A DNA stretch of 64,000 nucleotides from Candidatus Tokpelaia sp. JSC161 (GCA_003331105.1 QEND01000002.1:53501-117500), one strand, 5' to 3'. Positions 39,318 through 50,084 are shown, numbered from the stretch's first letter. Translations and numbers: made by a program. The notes: generated from the sequence alone by a model not told the origin.

Positions 39318-40403
39318 TCACGACAAATAAATCACATGTCCCATCTTTCGACCAGAACGCAATTCCTCCTTTCCATAATGATGAACAAATGTTCCTGATT
39401 CCTCGAGGAGTCTAGGAATTTCCATTATATCGTTGCCAATAAGATTTTGCATCACGCAATCACTATGTCGTAAAGGACTTCCTAAAGGCCACCCAGCAAT
39501 AGCACGAATATGCTGCTCAAACTGTGAGACAACACAAGCTGCTTCTGTCCAATGGCCAGAGTTATGCACACGCGGAGCAAATTCATTCACATAAACACAC
39601 TCTTTGGAATCTACAAAAAATTCTACAGCGATCACACCTACATAATGCAGAGCCTGTAAAATTGTCCTTGTTATCTCTTGAACCACTCTTACCGTCTTAG
39701 AAGAAAGATTCGCTGGAACAACAGACCTCTGCAGAATCCCATATTTATGAAAATTTTCTGGAATATCAAAAAAAACAATATCTCCCATGTATCCACGGGC
39801 AGCAATCATTGAAATTTCTTTCGAAAAATCAACGATTCCTTCAAGAATCGCCGGAACATGATCAATTCTATCCAAAGCTCTCCGAGCAATATTTCTGTTC
39901 TGTCCTGTAACGCGTACTTGCCCCTTACCATCGTACCCAAAACGACGTGTCTTCAAAAGACCATCCCCACCACAAGCTGTTAAAGCTGCGATCAAGGTTC
40001 TCTGATCTTCAACACCCCACCAGGGGGCCGTAGCAAGATTGTGTTCATTAAGAAATTTCTTTTCAAAAAAACGATCTTGAGCAATTTCAAGCGCTTTTGG
40101 ATGCGGAGCAATGAAAGCTTGTGATGCAAGATAATGAAGAGATTCGATCGGAACATTTTCAGATTCATAAGTAATCACATCAGAGTGTCTAGAAAAATGA
40201 TCAAGTGCTAACTGATCAGTATAAGCTGCTATGATATGATTCCCTACAACTTTAGAAGCCGCACAATCCTTCTCTGGAGCAAAAATGATAGTCCTGAAAC
40301 CAAGACGTGCAGCAGCAAAAGAGAGCATACGCGCAAGTTGTCCTCCACCAAGAATCCCGATCGTCATCCCTAAGGATAATGCCTTCACTGCTTTAGACCT
40401 CAA
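39318..40403 (-). CDS. purK: 5-(carboxyamino)imidazole ribonucleotide synthase
   Basis: ATP-grasp enzyme of purine synthesis making N5-CAIR from AIR and bicarbonate. The 361-residue protein shows [17 protein letters not shown] near the start, [17 protein letters not shown] in the ATP-grasp region and [18 protein letters not shown] near the C-terminus. The start overlaps the purE stop (ATGA); an internal start 12 codons later is possible. purE-purK act in succession. Confidence 0.96.
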   Translation of the reverse strand: MRSKAVKALSLGMTIGILGGGQLARMLSFAAARLGFRTIIFAPEKDCAASKVVGNHIIAAYTDQLALDHFSRHSDVITYESENVPIESLHYLASQAFIAPHPKALEIAQDRFFEKKFLNEHNLATAPWWGVEDQRTLIAALTACGGDGLLKTRRFGYDGKGQVRVTGQNRNIARRALDRIDHVPAILEGIVDFSKEISMIAARGYMGDIVFFDIPENFHKYGILQRSVVPANLSSKTVRVVQEITRTILQALHYVGVIAVEFFVDSKECVYVNEFAPRVHNSGHWTEAACVVSQFEQHIRAIAGWPLGSPLRHSDCVMQNLIGNDIMEIPRLLEESGTFVHHYGKEELRSGRKMGHVIYLS

Positions 40404-40888
40404 AGAGGGAATTCAGCCACATTGTTTTTTTGCCTATCTCGCCACTCATCTAAACGTCTAGAAAGATCATTATCAGAAACAGCAAGCATCGCCACGACAA
40501 GAAGAGCAGCATTAATAGCACCGGCTTTCCCGATCGCTAATGTGCCCACAGGAATTCCAGCCGGCATCTGCAGCATCGAAAGAAGGGAATCCTGCCCCAA
40601 AAACCCATCTGACTGTATTGGAACACCGAAAACAGGCACAGTCGTCAGAGCGGCTGTCATCCCCGGAAGATGAGCCGCTCCCCCAGCCCCGGCAATAATT
40701 GCCTTAAACCCAGCGATTTTAGCCCCTTTAGCAAAGGCAAAGAGCCGATCAGGCGTGCGATGCGCTGAGACAATACGCGCTTCGTAATTGACATGAAAGA
40801 CATCGAGTATTTCCGCTGTATGTCGCATGACAACCCAATCAGATTGGCTTCCGACAACAATAGCAACATCAGCTCTTCGCACAAGCAT
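40400..40888 (-). CDS. purE: N5-carboxyaminoimidazole ribonucleotide mutase
   Basis: Rearranges N5-CAIR to CAIR, following PurK. The 162-residue protein has the active-site motifs VGSQSDW (about 12-18), SAHRTPDR (about 41-48), [12 protein letters not shown] and a GKAGA segment. It is the leading gene of purE-purK. Confidence 0.97.
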   Translation of the reverse strand: MLVRRADVAIVVGSQSDWVVMRHTAEILDVFHVNYEARIVSAHRTPDRLFAFAKGAKIAGFKAIIAGAGGAAHLPGMTAALTTVPVFGVPIQSDGFLGQDSLLSMLQMPAGIPVGTLAIGKAGAINAALLVVAMLAVSDNDLSRRLDEWRDRQKNNVAEFPL

Positions 40889-41017
40889 AACTGTCTCTTC
40901 CCTTCAAAACAAGGCATATTAAAATCATTCACTATCATCCTCGTATCTACTATTATAAATTTAGTTTATTCTCAAAAGTGATTCTCTGATCAAATATAAT
41001 ATAAGGAGATATAAACT

Positions 41018-41188
41018 ATGATTCTTTCAAGATATATAGACAGTCTGCAGAAGAAACATAATAAACTGCAAAATCAACTGGATTCAGAAACAACTTCTTC
41101 TGCAGATGATCTTTACATTGCGAATCTCAAACGCAAAAAACTGCTACTCAAAGATAAAATTGAAAAATTAAAAGCAGCCTCTTCTTAA
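41018..41188 (+). CDS. small YdcH/DUF465-like protein
   Basis: A 56-residue hydrophilic helical protein (MILSRYIDSLQKKHNKLQNQL... KRKKLLLKDKIEKL). The pattern of a first helix with HxxL/QxLQ heptads and a KRKKLLLKDKI end matches the YdcH family, whose function is unknown. AAGGAG lies nine bases before the ATG, supporting translation. It stands alone between purE and serA, facing both. Confidence 0.82.
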   Translation: MILSRYIDSLQKKHNKLQNQLDSETTSSADDLYIANLKRKKLLLKDKIEKLKAASS

Positions 41189-41214
41189 AGCTATTCGGAG
41201 CGTACTTTGTATCA

Positions 41215-42828
41215 TTAGTAATATTTCATAAAATCCGGATCAAACTCCAGTGGATGAACTCCTTTAATCCCTTGAACTGTCAAAAGCTTAGAAAGAACAT
41301 CAACAGGAATAGATTCATCAAGATAAAGAAGAGCAATCGCATCTCCCCCAGGCCTATCCCTTCCAAGAGCGAAATTAGCGATATTCACCCCATAGCGTCC
41401 GCAGACAGAACCGATCATTCCAATAATACCTGGGATATCCTTATTCGTGATATAAAGCATGTGGCGTCCAACTTCAGCATCCAGATTTATATTTTTAATA
41501 CGGATAAAACGCGGTTTGCCATCTACAAAGCAAGTGCCAACAACAGAACGCATACGCAGAGATGTATGGAGGGTTAGTTGAATGTAGCCATCAAATGCGC
41601 TAGATTTATCGCGCTTCGTTTCCGAAAGAATGATACCCCGTTCTTTCGCTATGATCGGAGCTGAAACCATATTCACGTCAGCTATCTGCGGACGAATCAG
41701 TCCAGCGAGAGCTGCACTTACTAGTGCACGTGTGTTCATCCCTGCCGTGCTACCATCAAAAAGAATCTCCACTCTTTGAATATCTTCGTCTGTCAATTGG
41801 CCTGCAAAAGCACCAAGCACTTCTGCCAATTTAATAAAAGGTCTCAGCCTCTGCGATTCCTCGGCCGTAATAGCTGGCATATTTATAGCGTTACTAATAG
41901 AATCCTTCAACAGATAATCTGACATTTGCTCAGCAACTTGAACAGCTACCTTCTCTTGAGCCTCTGATGTCGATGCCCCGAGATGTGGTGTGCAAACAAC
42001 TTGTTCAAGAAAAAAAAGTGGATTATCAAGCGCGGGTGGCTCTACCTCAAAGACATCAATCCCCGCTCCAGCCACTTTCCCTGATTTAATCGCTTCAATA
42101 AGATCCTGCTCTACAATCAAACCACCACGGGCACAATTGATAATCCGCACTCCATTCTTCATTTTTGCAAGAGCAGAAGCATCAATGATGTTACGGGTTT
42201 TATCGGTTAGCGGTGTATGTAAAGTGATAAAGTCAGATCGAACCAAAAGATCATCAAGAGTAACCTTCTGTACACCCAATTCTTCTGCACGGCCCTCTGA
42301 TAGAAAGGGATCGAATGCTATAACATGCATTTTCAGACCGATTCCTCTCTGGGCAACAATGGATCCAATATTCCCGCAACCAACAATGCCTAATACCTTT
42401 CCAGTAACTTCCACACCTATAAAACGGTTCTTTTCCCATTTCCCAGCTTTTGTCGAAATATTGACTTCAGGCACCTGACGAGCAACTGCGAACAAAAGAG
42501 CAATCGCATGTTCTGCTGTTGTAATAGAGTTTCCGAAAGGCGTATTCATAACAATGATACCTCTGCGGGAAGCAGCTGAAACATCCACATTATCAATGCC
42601 AATACCAGCGCGTCCAATAACTTTTAATCGGACAGCAGCATCAATGATTTTCCTTTTTACCGGAGTAGCCGAACGAATAGCCAACCCATGATAAGATCCT
42701 ATTATCTTAAGCAATTCTTGCTTATCTTTTCCAAGATCAGGAAAGTAATCAACATGAATACCACGATCTTGAAAAGTTTTTACCGCAGTTAAGGAAAGTT
42801 GATCTGATATCAGTACACGAGCTGTCAT
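41215..42828 (-). CDS. serA: D-3-phosphoglycerate dehydrogenase
   Basis: NAD-dependent first enzyme of serine synthesis. About 537 residues: the substrate and NAD domain carries GRAGIGIDNVD, GIVGCGNIGSIVAQRG (Rossmann motif, about 147-162), the catalytic arginine in NCARGGLIVE and histidine in TPHLGASTSEAQ; after about 320 follows the intervening domain and a C-terminal ACT domain (YITNKDIPGIIGMIGSV) for serine feedback. I chose ATG 42828 with GGAGA eight bases upstream. It follows serC on the same strand. Confidence 0.96.
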   Translation of the reverse strand: MTARVLISDQLSLTAVKTFQDRGIHVDYFPDLGKDKQELLKIIGSYHGLAIRSATPVKRKIIDAAVRLKVIGRAGIGIDNVDVSAASRRGIIVMNTPFGNSITTAEHAIALLFAVARQVPEVNISTKAGKWEKNRFIGVEVTGKVLGIVGCGNIGSIVAQRGIGLKMHVIAFDPFLSEGRAEELGVQKVTLDDLLVRSDFITLHTPLTDKTRNIIDASALAKMKNGVRIINCARGGLIVEQDLIEAIKSGKVAGAGIDVFEVEPPALDNPLFFLEQVVCTPHLGASTSEAQEKVAVQVAEQMSDYLLKDSISNAINMPAITAEESQRLRPFIKLAEVLGAFAGQLTDEDIQRVEILFDGSTAGMNTRALVSAALAGLIRPQIADVNMVSAPIIAKERGIILSETKRDKSSAFDGYIQLTLHTSLRMRSVVGTCFVDGKPRFIRIKNINLDAEVGRHMLYITNKDIPGIIGMIGSVCGRYGVNIANFALGRDRPGGDAIALLYLDESIPVDVLSKLLTVQGIKGVHPLEFDPDFMKYY

Positions 42829-42864
42829 AGAACAGATCTCCATATAAAAAAATTCTCAGAATAT

Positions 42865-44037
42865 TTAACTCGCACTCGCATAAGAGGATATTTCAACTTG
42901 AAACGCCCAATCAAGCCACTCAGTTAATGACCGAATATCACTTTCTTCAATTGTTGCTCCTGTCCAAATACGCAAACCTGGAGGCGCATCCCTATATGCA
43001 CCGATATCATAAGCAACTCCAAGTTTTTCAAGACGAGCAACGATAGCTTTAGCAAAACTTGCCTGATCTTCAGAAGCCATTCTCCTCACATCAGAGTCAA
43101 TAATCTCTAAACAAACGGATGTATTCGAACGCGTTTCTGGAGACTTAGCGAGATGATCAATCCAAGGAGATGTACGAATAAAATCATCAAGCACCGCAAA
43201 ATTCCTATTGGCTCTGAGTATCAATTGTTCCAATCCCCCCAAAGATTGTGCCCATTTCAAGGCATCGAGATAATCCTCAACGCAAAGCATGGATGGTGTA
43301 TTAATGGGTTCACCTTCAAAAAGAGATTCATTGATTTTACCGTCTGTGACAAGCCGAAATATTTTCGGCAAAGGCCAAGCTGGCTTATAGCTTTCGAGTC
43401 GTCTTAAAGAGCGTGGACTTAAAATCAAAATACCATGCGCCCCTTCACTGCCTAAAACCTTCTGCCAGGAAAAAGTGACGACATCAAGCTTTGAAAAAGC
43501 GATATTCTGAGCAAAAACAGCCGATGTCGCATCACAAATTACAAGACCCTTTCGATTATCAGGAATAAAATCTGCGTTAGGAACACGTACCCCAGATGTA
43601 GTCCCATTCCAAGTAAAGACAACATCTCTGTCAAAATCAAGTTGCTGCAGATCAGGCAATTCACCATAAGGTGCACAAAATATACGAATATCAGATAGCC
43701 TTAACTGGCTAGATATATCCTTTACCCAGCCAAGCCCAAAACTTTCCCAAGCCGCAACATCAACACCCCGCTCTCCAAGAAGAGACCAAAGCGCCATCTC
43801 AACTGCCCCTGTATCAGAAGCAGGAACAATAGCTATACGATAATCAGAAGGAATCTCCAAAATTTCACGGGTTAAAGAGAGTGTCTCCATGAGCTTTGTC
43901 TTACCAGCTAAGGAGCGATGAGAGCGACCCAAAAGAGCACTACCTAAGAGCTTGTTGCTCCATCCTGGACGCTTTGCACAAGGACCTGAAGAAAAATTTG
44001 GGTTGCTTGGACGACAGACCGGTTCTTTAATCCTCAT
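42865..44037 (-). CDS. serC: phosphoserine aminotransferase
   Basis: PLP enzyme giving phosphoserine from 3-phosphohydroxypyruvate. The 390-residue protein is of the rhizobial type ([15 protein letters not shown] start, [31 protein letters not shown]). The cofactor lysine lies in [15 protein letters not shown]. It precedes serA with a gap of 36 bases, forming a serC-serA operon. The 286-base upstream gap holds a divergent promoter for DUF1178; I could not confirm a serC leader RNA element there. Confidence 0.95.
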   Translation of the reverse strand: MRIKEPVCRPSNPNFSSGPCAKRPGWSNKLLGSALLGRSHRSLAGKTKLMETLSLTREILEIPSDYRIAIVPASDTGAVEMALWSLLGERGVDVAAWESFGLGWVKDISSQLRLSDIRIFCAPYGELPDLQQLDFDRDVVFTWNGTTSGVRVPNADFIPDNRKGLVICDATSAVFAQNIAFSKLDVVTFSWQKVLGSEGAHGILILSPRSLRRLESYKPAWPLPKIFRLVTDGKINESLFEGEPINTPSMLCVEDYLDALKWAQSLGGLEQLILRANRNFAVLDDFIRTSPWIDHLAKSPETRSNTSVCLEIIDSDVRRMASEDQASFAKAIVARLEKLGVAYDIGAYRDAPPGLRIWTGATIEESDIRSLTEWLDWAFQVEISSYASAS

Positions 44038-44172
44038 ATTCCTATCCTTTTCCTATCCTTCCAGATAATGCGCTTCTCAGTTGCCCAAAAAGACTAATAC
44101 GTAAATTCATAAAAAAGAACAAGGAGAAAAACGATCAATGGACGACACAAAGCCATAGATCAATATTTATGT

Positions 44173-44201
44173 TTGACGTATTAAGAGAGTAGGGGTATAA
44201 G
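44173..44201 (+). promoter_or_regulatory. sigma70-type promoter of the DUF1178 gene
   Basis: TTGACG (44173-44178), a 17-base spacer and TATAAG (44196-44201) form a near-consensus promoter reading toward the DUF1178 gene. The predicted transcript would have a leader of about 115 bases with two hairpins (CAGTAA/TTACTG at 44219-44236; CACACT/AGTGTG at 44282-44298). Confidence 0.65.
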
Positions 44202-44249
44202 TATCGCTATTGCTCAAGCAGTAAGCTCCATTACTGAGGTTTAACTAAA

Positions 44250-44324
44250 ATGCAGTATATCAGCAACTTGGAGGGTATATACACACTGATAAAGTGTGAT
44301 CTCCTGCCAAAGGAAAATTCGTAA
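44250..44324 (+). CDS. possible 24-residue leader peptide coupled to the DUF1178 gene
   Basis: A short frame MQYISNLEGIYTLIKCDLLP... of 24 codons begins with ATG preceded by GAGG about ten bases upstream and stops in a TAATG overlap with the next start codon. It lies wholly in the transcribed leader of the DUF1178 gene. Overlap and ribosome site suggest translation coupling, but a chance frame is quite possible. Confidence 0.35.
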   Translation: MQYISNLEGIYTLIKCDLLPKENS

Positions 44325-44734
44325 TGATCCGCTTTTTGCTTCATTGTGACCAAGCACATACATTTGACGCTTGGTTCCACAGCAATGACGATTATGAAAT
44401 GCAATGTACAAAAAATCTTATCAACTGTCCGCTATGTTCTTCGACTGCAGTTGAGAAAATGCTGATGACACCAACCGTATCCACTTCACGCCGGCGGGAC
44501 AAAAGAGAAGAGGGTCAAGTCGTTTTGAATCAATTAAGACAACTTTCCAAACAAGTTCGTGAAAATGCTGATTATGTGGGAAATCAATTTGCTGAAGAAG
44601 CCCGAAAAATCCATTTTTGCGAAATTGATCCGCGCGCTATATACGGTGAAGCCACAGCACAAGAAGTAACAGCACTCCTTCAGGATGGTATTGAAATTTT
44701 ACCACTGCTCCCTTTACCAGAGGAGCAAAATTAG
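44324..44734 (+). CDS. DUF1178 family protein
   Basis: A 136-residue cytoplasmic protein of the alphaproteobacterial and betaproteobacterial DUF1178 family, function unknown. The N-terminus MIRFLLHCDQAHTFDAWFHSNDDYEMQ (HCDQxHxFDxWF motif), the cysteine pair CPLCSST (about 36-42) and the end FCEIDPRAIYGEATAQEVTALLQDGIEILPLLPLP (YGEAT and LPLP motifs) are characteristic; the cysteines could bind a metal. AAAGGA precedes the ATG. It converges with groEL on a shared terminator. Confidence 0.9.
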   Translation: MIRFLLHCDQAHTFDAWFHSNDDYEMQCTKNLINCPLCSSTAVEKMLMTPTVSTSRRRDKREEGQVVLNQLRQLSKQVRENADYVGNQFAEEARKIHFCEIDPRAIYGEATAQEVTALLQDGIEILPLLPLPEEQN

Positions 44735-44756
44735 AATCTATATTTTGCAATGGCAA

Positions 44757-44790
44757 AAGGGCCGATGCAGTTTCTGCATCGGCTCCTTTT
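44757..44790. terminator. bidirectional terminator between DUF1178 gene and groEL
   Basis: A strong ten-pair stem GCCGATGCAG/CTGCATCGGC with a TTT loop (44761-44783) is flanked by A-rich sequence on the left and CTCCTTTT on the right, so it can end transcripts from both converging genes. Confidence 0.88.
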
Positions 44791-44806
44791 AAATTGTGAT
44801 GTCCGA

Positions 44807-46444
<1,638 letters not shown>

Positions 46445-46500
46445 TTATCTTCTCCTTGGGAATATTCCCGAACTATAAAAATAACGGAATGACAATCGAA

Positions 46501-46797
46501 TCAGCCTAGGATACCCATAATATCAGACTCCTTCATAATCAGCAGATCTTGACCGTCAATCTTGACTTCTGTACCAGACCATTTTCCGAATAAAACGCGA
46601 TCACCTTCCTTGACATCGAGAGAAACAAATTTCCCGTTATCATCACGTGTACCCGTACCAACAGCGATCACTTCGCCTTCCTGTGGTTTTTCTTTAGCAG
46701 TATCAGGTATAATAATACCACCTGCAGTTTTCTCTTCAGATTCAACCCGACGAACGACAACGCGGTCGTGGAGCGGGCGGAAAGAGGTTTTAGCCAT
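46501..46797 (-). CDS. groES: co-chaperonin GroES
   Basis: 10-kDa lid of the GroEL chamber. The 98-residue protein shows [35 protein letters not shown] in normal order ([11 protein letters not shown] and the mobile loop [11 protein letters not shown]) and ends in IMGIL. First gene of groESL. Confidence 0.98.
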   Translation of the reverse strand: MAKTSFRPLHDRVVVRRVESEEKTAGGIIIPDTAKEKPQEGEVIAVGTGTRDDNGKFVSLDVKEGDRVLFGKWSGTEVKIDGQDLLIMKESDIMGILG

Positions 46798-46831
46798 GGT
46801 TGAGACCCCTATTAATGATTAAACTCTCGTA

Positions 46832-46858
46832 TTAGCACTCTATAACAGTGAGTGCTAA
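46832..46858 (-). promoter_or_regulatory. CIRCE operator (HrcA binding site) of groESL
   Basis: A perfect inverted repeat TTAGCACTC (46832-46840), nine-base spacer, GAGTGCTAA (46850-46858). This is the consensus CIRCE element, where HrcA represses groESL until heat shock. It overlaps the predicted transcription start. Confidence 0.97.
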
Positions 46859-46868
46859 CTTGCCTCAA

Positions 46869-46897
46869 CAGATAAAAACGGTCATCCCTTTTGTCAA
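46869..46897 (-). promoter_or_regulatory. groESL sigma70 promoter
   Basis: On the minus strand TTGACA (46892-46897), a 17-base spacer and TATCTG (46869-46874) lie directly upstream of CIRCE, giving a start inside or next to the operator. Confidence 0.75.
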
Positions 46898-46915
46898 GAA
46901 AAAATAATAAAAAAA

Positions 46916-46985
46916 AAAGGGATTCTTCATGATGAATCTTGATCTTGACTTTCTTGAAAGAAAGAATTCTACACAGAATCCCTTT
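46916..46985. repeat. long inverted repeat upstream of the PLD-family gene
   Basis: AAAGGGATTCT (46916-46926) is exactly complementary to AGAATCCCTTT (46975-46985), enclosing 48 bases that contain a smaller hairpin CTTTCTTGAAAG. On the minus strand the outer stem is followed by a long T run, like a terminator; on the plus strand it lies just before the start codon of the exported nuclease-like gene. Confidence 0.6.
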
Positions 46986-46995
46986 ACATGAAACA

Positions 46996-47544
46996 ATGAA
47001 AAAAAAGACAATGACCCGTATAACCCTCTCGTTTCTCGCTTTTTTCCTTACATCATCCATCATTCTAGCTGATAACTTTCCAAGTAGTGCCTCATACGAA
47101 GTTGGCTTCTCCCCCCATGGAAATTCTCTCAACCTCGTATTAAAGGGAATTGCGAAGGCACAGTCTTCAATCCTTATTGCTGCTTACTCTTTTACTAGCA
47201 AACCGATTGCATCCGCCTTATTAAAAGCTCACAAACGTGGTGTTCAGGTTGAGATTGTAGCTGATCAAAAAGAAAATAGGAAAGCATACAGTGCAGTATC
47301 TTTTATGGCAAACCAAGGAATTCCTGTACGTCTCAACAATCACTTTCAGATATTACACGATAAATTTATGATCATCGATGGCCAACATCTTGAAACAGGA
47401 AGTTTTAACTACACGGCAGCGGCAACCAATCGCAATGCAGAAAATGTATTATTACTCTTAAATGTAAAACCTTTAGCTGATCAATTTACTCATGAGTGGA
47501 AAATACTTTGGAACAGCGGTATAGACCTAAAAGCAGCCTACTAA
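46996..47544 (+). CDS. exported phospholipase D-family protein, Nuc-like endonuclease
   Basis: A 182-residue exported protein with one PLD catalytic motif. A signal peptide (ITLSFLAFFLTSSIILA) starts after basic KKKTMTR. The HKD motif reads LHDKFMIIDGQHLETGSFNYT (HxKxxxxD, about residues 120-127), and AYSFTSKPIASALLKAHKRGVQVEIVAD (two parts) matches the small nucleases of the pNuc type, which dimerise to form one active site. It might degrade nucleic acid in the periplasm or outside. I chose the ATG at 46996 because the signal peptide then begins properly. It is followed by an overlapping lipoprotein gene. Confidence 0.83.
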   Translation: MKKKTMTRITLSFLAFFLTSSIILADNFPSSASYEVGFSPHGNSLNLVLKGIAKAQSSILIAAYSFTSKPIASALLKAHKRGVQVEIVADQKENRKAYSAVSFMANQGIPVRLNNHFQILHDKFMIIDGQHLETGSFNYTAAATNRNAENVLLLLNVKPLADQFTHEWKILWNSGIDLKAAY

Positions 47545-47765
47545 TTATAATTATTTTAGGCCTAGCCCTGCTTGCTGGATGCACTTCTATGCCCATCGAG
47601 GACAACATCGATGTTGATGAACATGATTGTCGTCTTTATGGATTTAAGCCTAAAACAAATGCTTTTGCTAACTGCCTCATGCAAATGGAGCTTGATCGTA
47701 GAGCAAATATGCGCCAACAAAATCAAGTAAACTTTGAAATGTTTGAAATGGGACGATGGTATTAA
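47496..47765 (+). CDS. small lipoprotein of unknown function
   Basis: An 89-residue frame, starting GTG at 47496 or TTG at 47508, overlaps the end of the PLD gene. A hydrophobic LLIIIILGLALLAGC lipobox puts the lipid-anchored cysteine near residue 29. The mature part has DCRLYGFKPKTNAFANCLMQMELDR, with two cysteines in a GFxxxTxAFAxCLMQ pattern that I recall from rhizobial small lipoproteins of no known function. Coupling to the nuclease gene suggests joint expression. Confidence 0.78.
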   Translation: MENTLEQRYRPKSSLLIIIILGLALLAGCTSMPIEDNIDVDEHDCRLYGFKPKTNAFANCLMQMELDRRANMRQQNQVNFEMFEMGRWY

Positions 47766-49030
47766 ATTTGGCTCGTTTGCCGAGTTTCACGCATACATAG
47801 ATAGACAATTAAAGAAATGGCAATCATGAAGGTTACATACCAATAAAAGCCAGACTCCCAGCCAGCCTTTTTGAAGCTCAGGGCTACATATTCGGCAGTT
47901 CCACCAAAAAACGTTGTAGCTAAGGCATGAGGGAATGCGACCCCAAGGGCTCGGGTATGAGATGGAAAGAGTTCTGCTTTCACCAGTGCATTAACTGATG
48001 TATAGCCAGTGACAATAATAAGTGCTGCCATCACCAAGAGTCCTGCAGTGAAAGAGTTATGTGTCTGTGCAAGCTTTGAGAAAATTGAATAAGTGAAAAG
48101 AACCCCTGCTGTACCAAAAGCGACCATAAGTGGTTTCCGTCCTATTTTATCAGAAAGTGCGCCAGCTATTGGTTGAAGACACATGAAAAGAAATAATGTA
48201 ATAGCATTAATCTGACTTGCTCCTTCCCGGCTAAACCCGGATGTATTGACTAAAAACTTTTGCATGTAGATGGAATAGGTATAAAAAGCAAGTGTACCAC
48301 CAGATGTCAGAAACATGGCTAATGCCGTTTCCTTTGGATAATGAGTTATGAGTGTCAAAATGCTAGACTTGTCTTTTTCTTGTCTCTCAAAGCTCTTTGT
48401 TTCAGAAATATTACGACGCAACCAGAACACTAAAATGGCAAGTATGGCACCAATAGCAAATGGAATCCGCCACCCCCAAGATTCAAGAGTCGATTGTTTC
48501 ATAAATGTTTGCAAAACAATCAAAAGTACTATTGCTAACTGTTGCCCAAAAACCAAGGTAACACACTGAAATGACGAGAAAAAACCACGGTGTTTCTTCC
48601 CAACTATTTCAGATAAATAAGTTGCACTTGTTCCGTATTCACCTCCAACAGAAATACCTTGCATCATCCGCGCAATGACAAGAAAAAGAGGAGCCGCAAT
48701 TCCAATCTGTTCATAGCCAGGAGAAAGTGCAATAATGAGGGAACCAAGGGACATAAGTGCAACAGACCAGGTAAGCGCAGCCTTCCGCCCCCTATGATCA
48801 GCATAGATACCCATAAGCCAAGCTCCTATCGGACGCATGACAAACCCAACGGCAAAAACAGCTGCTACATTCAGCAATTGTATCGTACGATTCCCATAAG
48901 GGAAAAAATGACGGGAGAAGTAAAGGCTAAAAGCTGCATAGACATACCAGTCAAACCACTCAATTAAATTACCAATAGATCCTCCCACAACGGATTTCAA
49001 TCTATTGTTGGCAGTTGCCCTTAATATCAT
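47762..49030 (-). CDS. MFS transporter, metabolite:H+ symporter family (KgtP/ShiA-like)
   Basis: Twelve-helix importer of the MHS group of the major facilitator superfamily. The 422 residues open with GGSIGNLIEWFDWYVYAAFSLYFSRHFFP (GNLIEWFDWY motif), and show GWLMGIYADHRGRKAAL (motif A) after helix 2, QGISVGGEYGTSATYLSE and the second motif A LSDKIGRKP. Substrate may be a dicarboxylate such as 2-oxoglutarate, or shikimate-like acids; sequence alone cannot decide. ATG 49030 chosen with GAGAGG before it. Confidence 0.87.
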   Translation of the reverse strand: MILRATANNRLKSVVGGSIGNLIEWFDWYVYAAFSLYFSRHFFPYGNRTIQLLNVAAVFAVGFVMRPIGAWLMGIYADHRGRKAALTWSVALMSLGSLIIALSPGYEQIGIAAPLFLVIARMMQGISVGGEYGTSATYLSEIVGKKHRGFFSSFQCVTLVFGQQLAIVLLIVLQTFMKQSTLESWGWRIPFAIGAILAILVFWLRRNISETKSFERQEKDKSSILTLITHYPKETALAMFLTSGGTLAFYTYSIYMQKFLVNTSGFSREGASQINAITLFLFMCLQPIAGALSDKIGRKPLMVAFGTAGVLFTYSIFSKLAQTHNSFTAGLLVMAALIIVTGYTSVNALVKAELFPSHTRALGVAFPHALATTFFGGTAEYVALSFKKAGWESGFYWYVTFMIAISLIVYLCMRETRQTSQI

Positions 49031-49186
49031 TTCCTCTCTCCTCCAATGATTCAAAGTGCAAGTCTTTCTTTAGTTAGAAGAAAAGACCAAGAGAAAAAAT
49101 AGAGCATTAGCGGAGACGAGTAAACATAAATACGACATAGTTTAGGCTTTTTGATGATCAAAAGAGTACTCTTTACAAGAAAAAGC

Positions 49187-49215
49187 TTGACAGTTAAGTT
49201 ATCCGCTTCTCTCTA
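49187..49215 (+). promoter_or_regulatory. putative promoter of the small exported peptide
   Basis: TTGACA (49187-49192), 17 bases, then TCTCTA (49210-49215). The -35 is perfect, the -10 weak. Confidence 0.4.
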
Positions 49216-49230
49216 GAGGAAAATTCCTCT
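49215..49230 (+). promoter_or_regulatory. palindrome at the predicted start of the small-peptide transcript
   Basis: AGAGGAA-AA-TTCCTCT: seven-base arms around two bases, overlapping the end of the putative -10 and the start region. Could be an operator or a short leader hairpin. Confidence 0.4.
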
Positions 49231-49248
49231 CATTTAAGGATTTCATAT

Positions 49249-49482
49249 ATGAAATATATCAATTCGTTATTCTCACTTGTTTTAGTAATTAGTCTAACCG
49301 GAGCTTGTGTCAACGCAGCATATGCTGCAAATGCAGATTCCGTTGCCAAGCATGTCTCTAAACATGTCTATAAAAAAGCTGAAACAGCTTCAAAGAAGCT
49401 TTTGCATAAAGTTCATAAAAAGCAGAAGATCAGGCATTCGACTTCGAATCAAGAAGAAAAGAACTCTTCTTTTAAAAAGTAG
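49249..49482 (+). CDS. small basic exported peptide, unknown function
   Basis: A 77-residue product with a clear Sec signal peptide (INSLFSLVLVISLTGACVNAAYA, cleavage after about residue 26). The mature peptide of about 51 residues is rich in Lys and His (KHVSKHVYKKAETASKKLLHKVHKKQK), strongly cationic and probably helical. AAGGA lies before the ATG. I recognise no family. The cysteine inside the signal peptide is followed by a normal AxA cleavage site, so lipidation is less likely. Confidence 0.7.
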   Translation: MKYINSLFSLVLVISLTGACVNAAYAANADSVAKHVSKHVYKKAETASKKLLHKVHKKQKIRHSTSNQEEKNSSFKK

Positions 49483-49526
49483 AGCTCTGCAGAAATCTCC
49501 TTCCCCATTAGGGGAGGGGAGGGATC

Positions 49527-50084
49527 TTATCGCGGAAGAGCCTCAACCCCTCGGACTTCTGGAACAAAATTGCGCAAAAAATTTTCAATACCGTTTTTCA
49601 GAGTTGCTGTTGAAGAAGGACAACTCGCACACGCACCTCTCATTTTAAGATAAACAATGCCTCCTTCAAAACCTTGAAATGTAATATCACCGCCATCATG
49701 AGCCACAGCAGGACGGACTCGCGTTTCAATTAAAGACTTGATAAGCTCAACTAATTCAGTATCCTCAGGGCTAAAGAACTCTTGCTCATCAGATTGAAAC
49801 CCTTTCAGTAGAATAGGTGTCCCTGACATAAGGTGCTCCAGAATCACATCAAGAACCAGAGGTCTTAAAGAGACCCAATCTCCTGCAGATTTACTAACAG
49901 CAATATAATTATAAGAAAAAAAAATACTCTGAATCCCAGGAAGAGCAAACAACTTGACAGCTAAAGGTGAACGACCAGCAGCACTTTCTACATCACGAAA
50001 CTCTTCAGAAACATCAGAAATCACGCAACCCGGAAAAAATTTGAGTGTTGCTGGATTCGGAGTTTCCTCCGTCTGGATAAACAT
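49527..50084 (-). CDS. nfuA: Nfu-type iron-sulfur scaffold/carrier protein
   Basis: A 185-residue protein with an N-terminal Nfu_N domain (MFIQTEETPNPATLKFFPG, residues 1-19, typical) and a C-terminal NifU-like domain ending with the cluster-binding CASCPSS (CxxC). It carries 4Fe-4S clusters to targets. Convergent with the small basic peptide gene and upstream of trpS in the opposite order, consistent with rhizobial nifU-trpS-murJ grouping. Confidence 0.92.
   Translation of the reverse strand: MFIQTEETPNPATLKFFPGCVISDVSEEFRDVESAAGRSPLAVKLFALPGIQSIFFSYNYIAVSKSAGDWVSLRPLVLDVILEHLMSGTPILLKGFQSDEQEFFSPEDTELVELIKSLIETRVRPAVAHDGGDITFQGFEGGIVYLKMRGACASCPSSTATLKNGIENFLRNFVPEVRGVEALPR

Noticed and set aside
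44038..44172. serC leader RNA motif known from alphaproteobacteria
   Set aside because: The location fits, but I could not recognise the conserved element in the sequence; a covariance search would decide.
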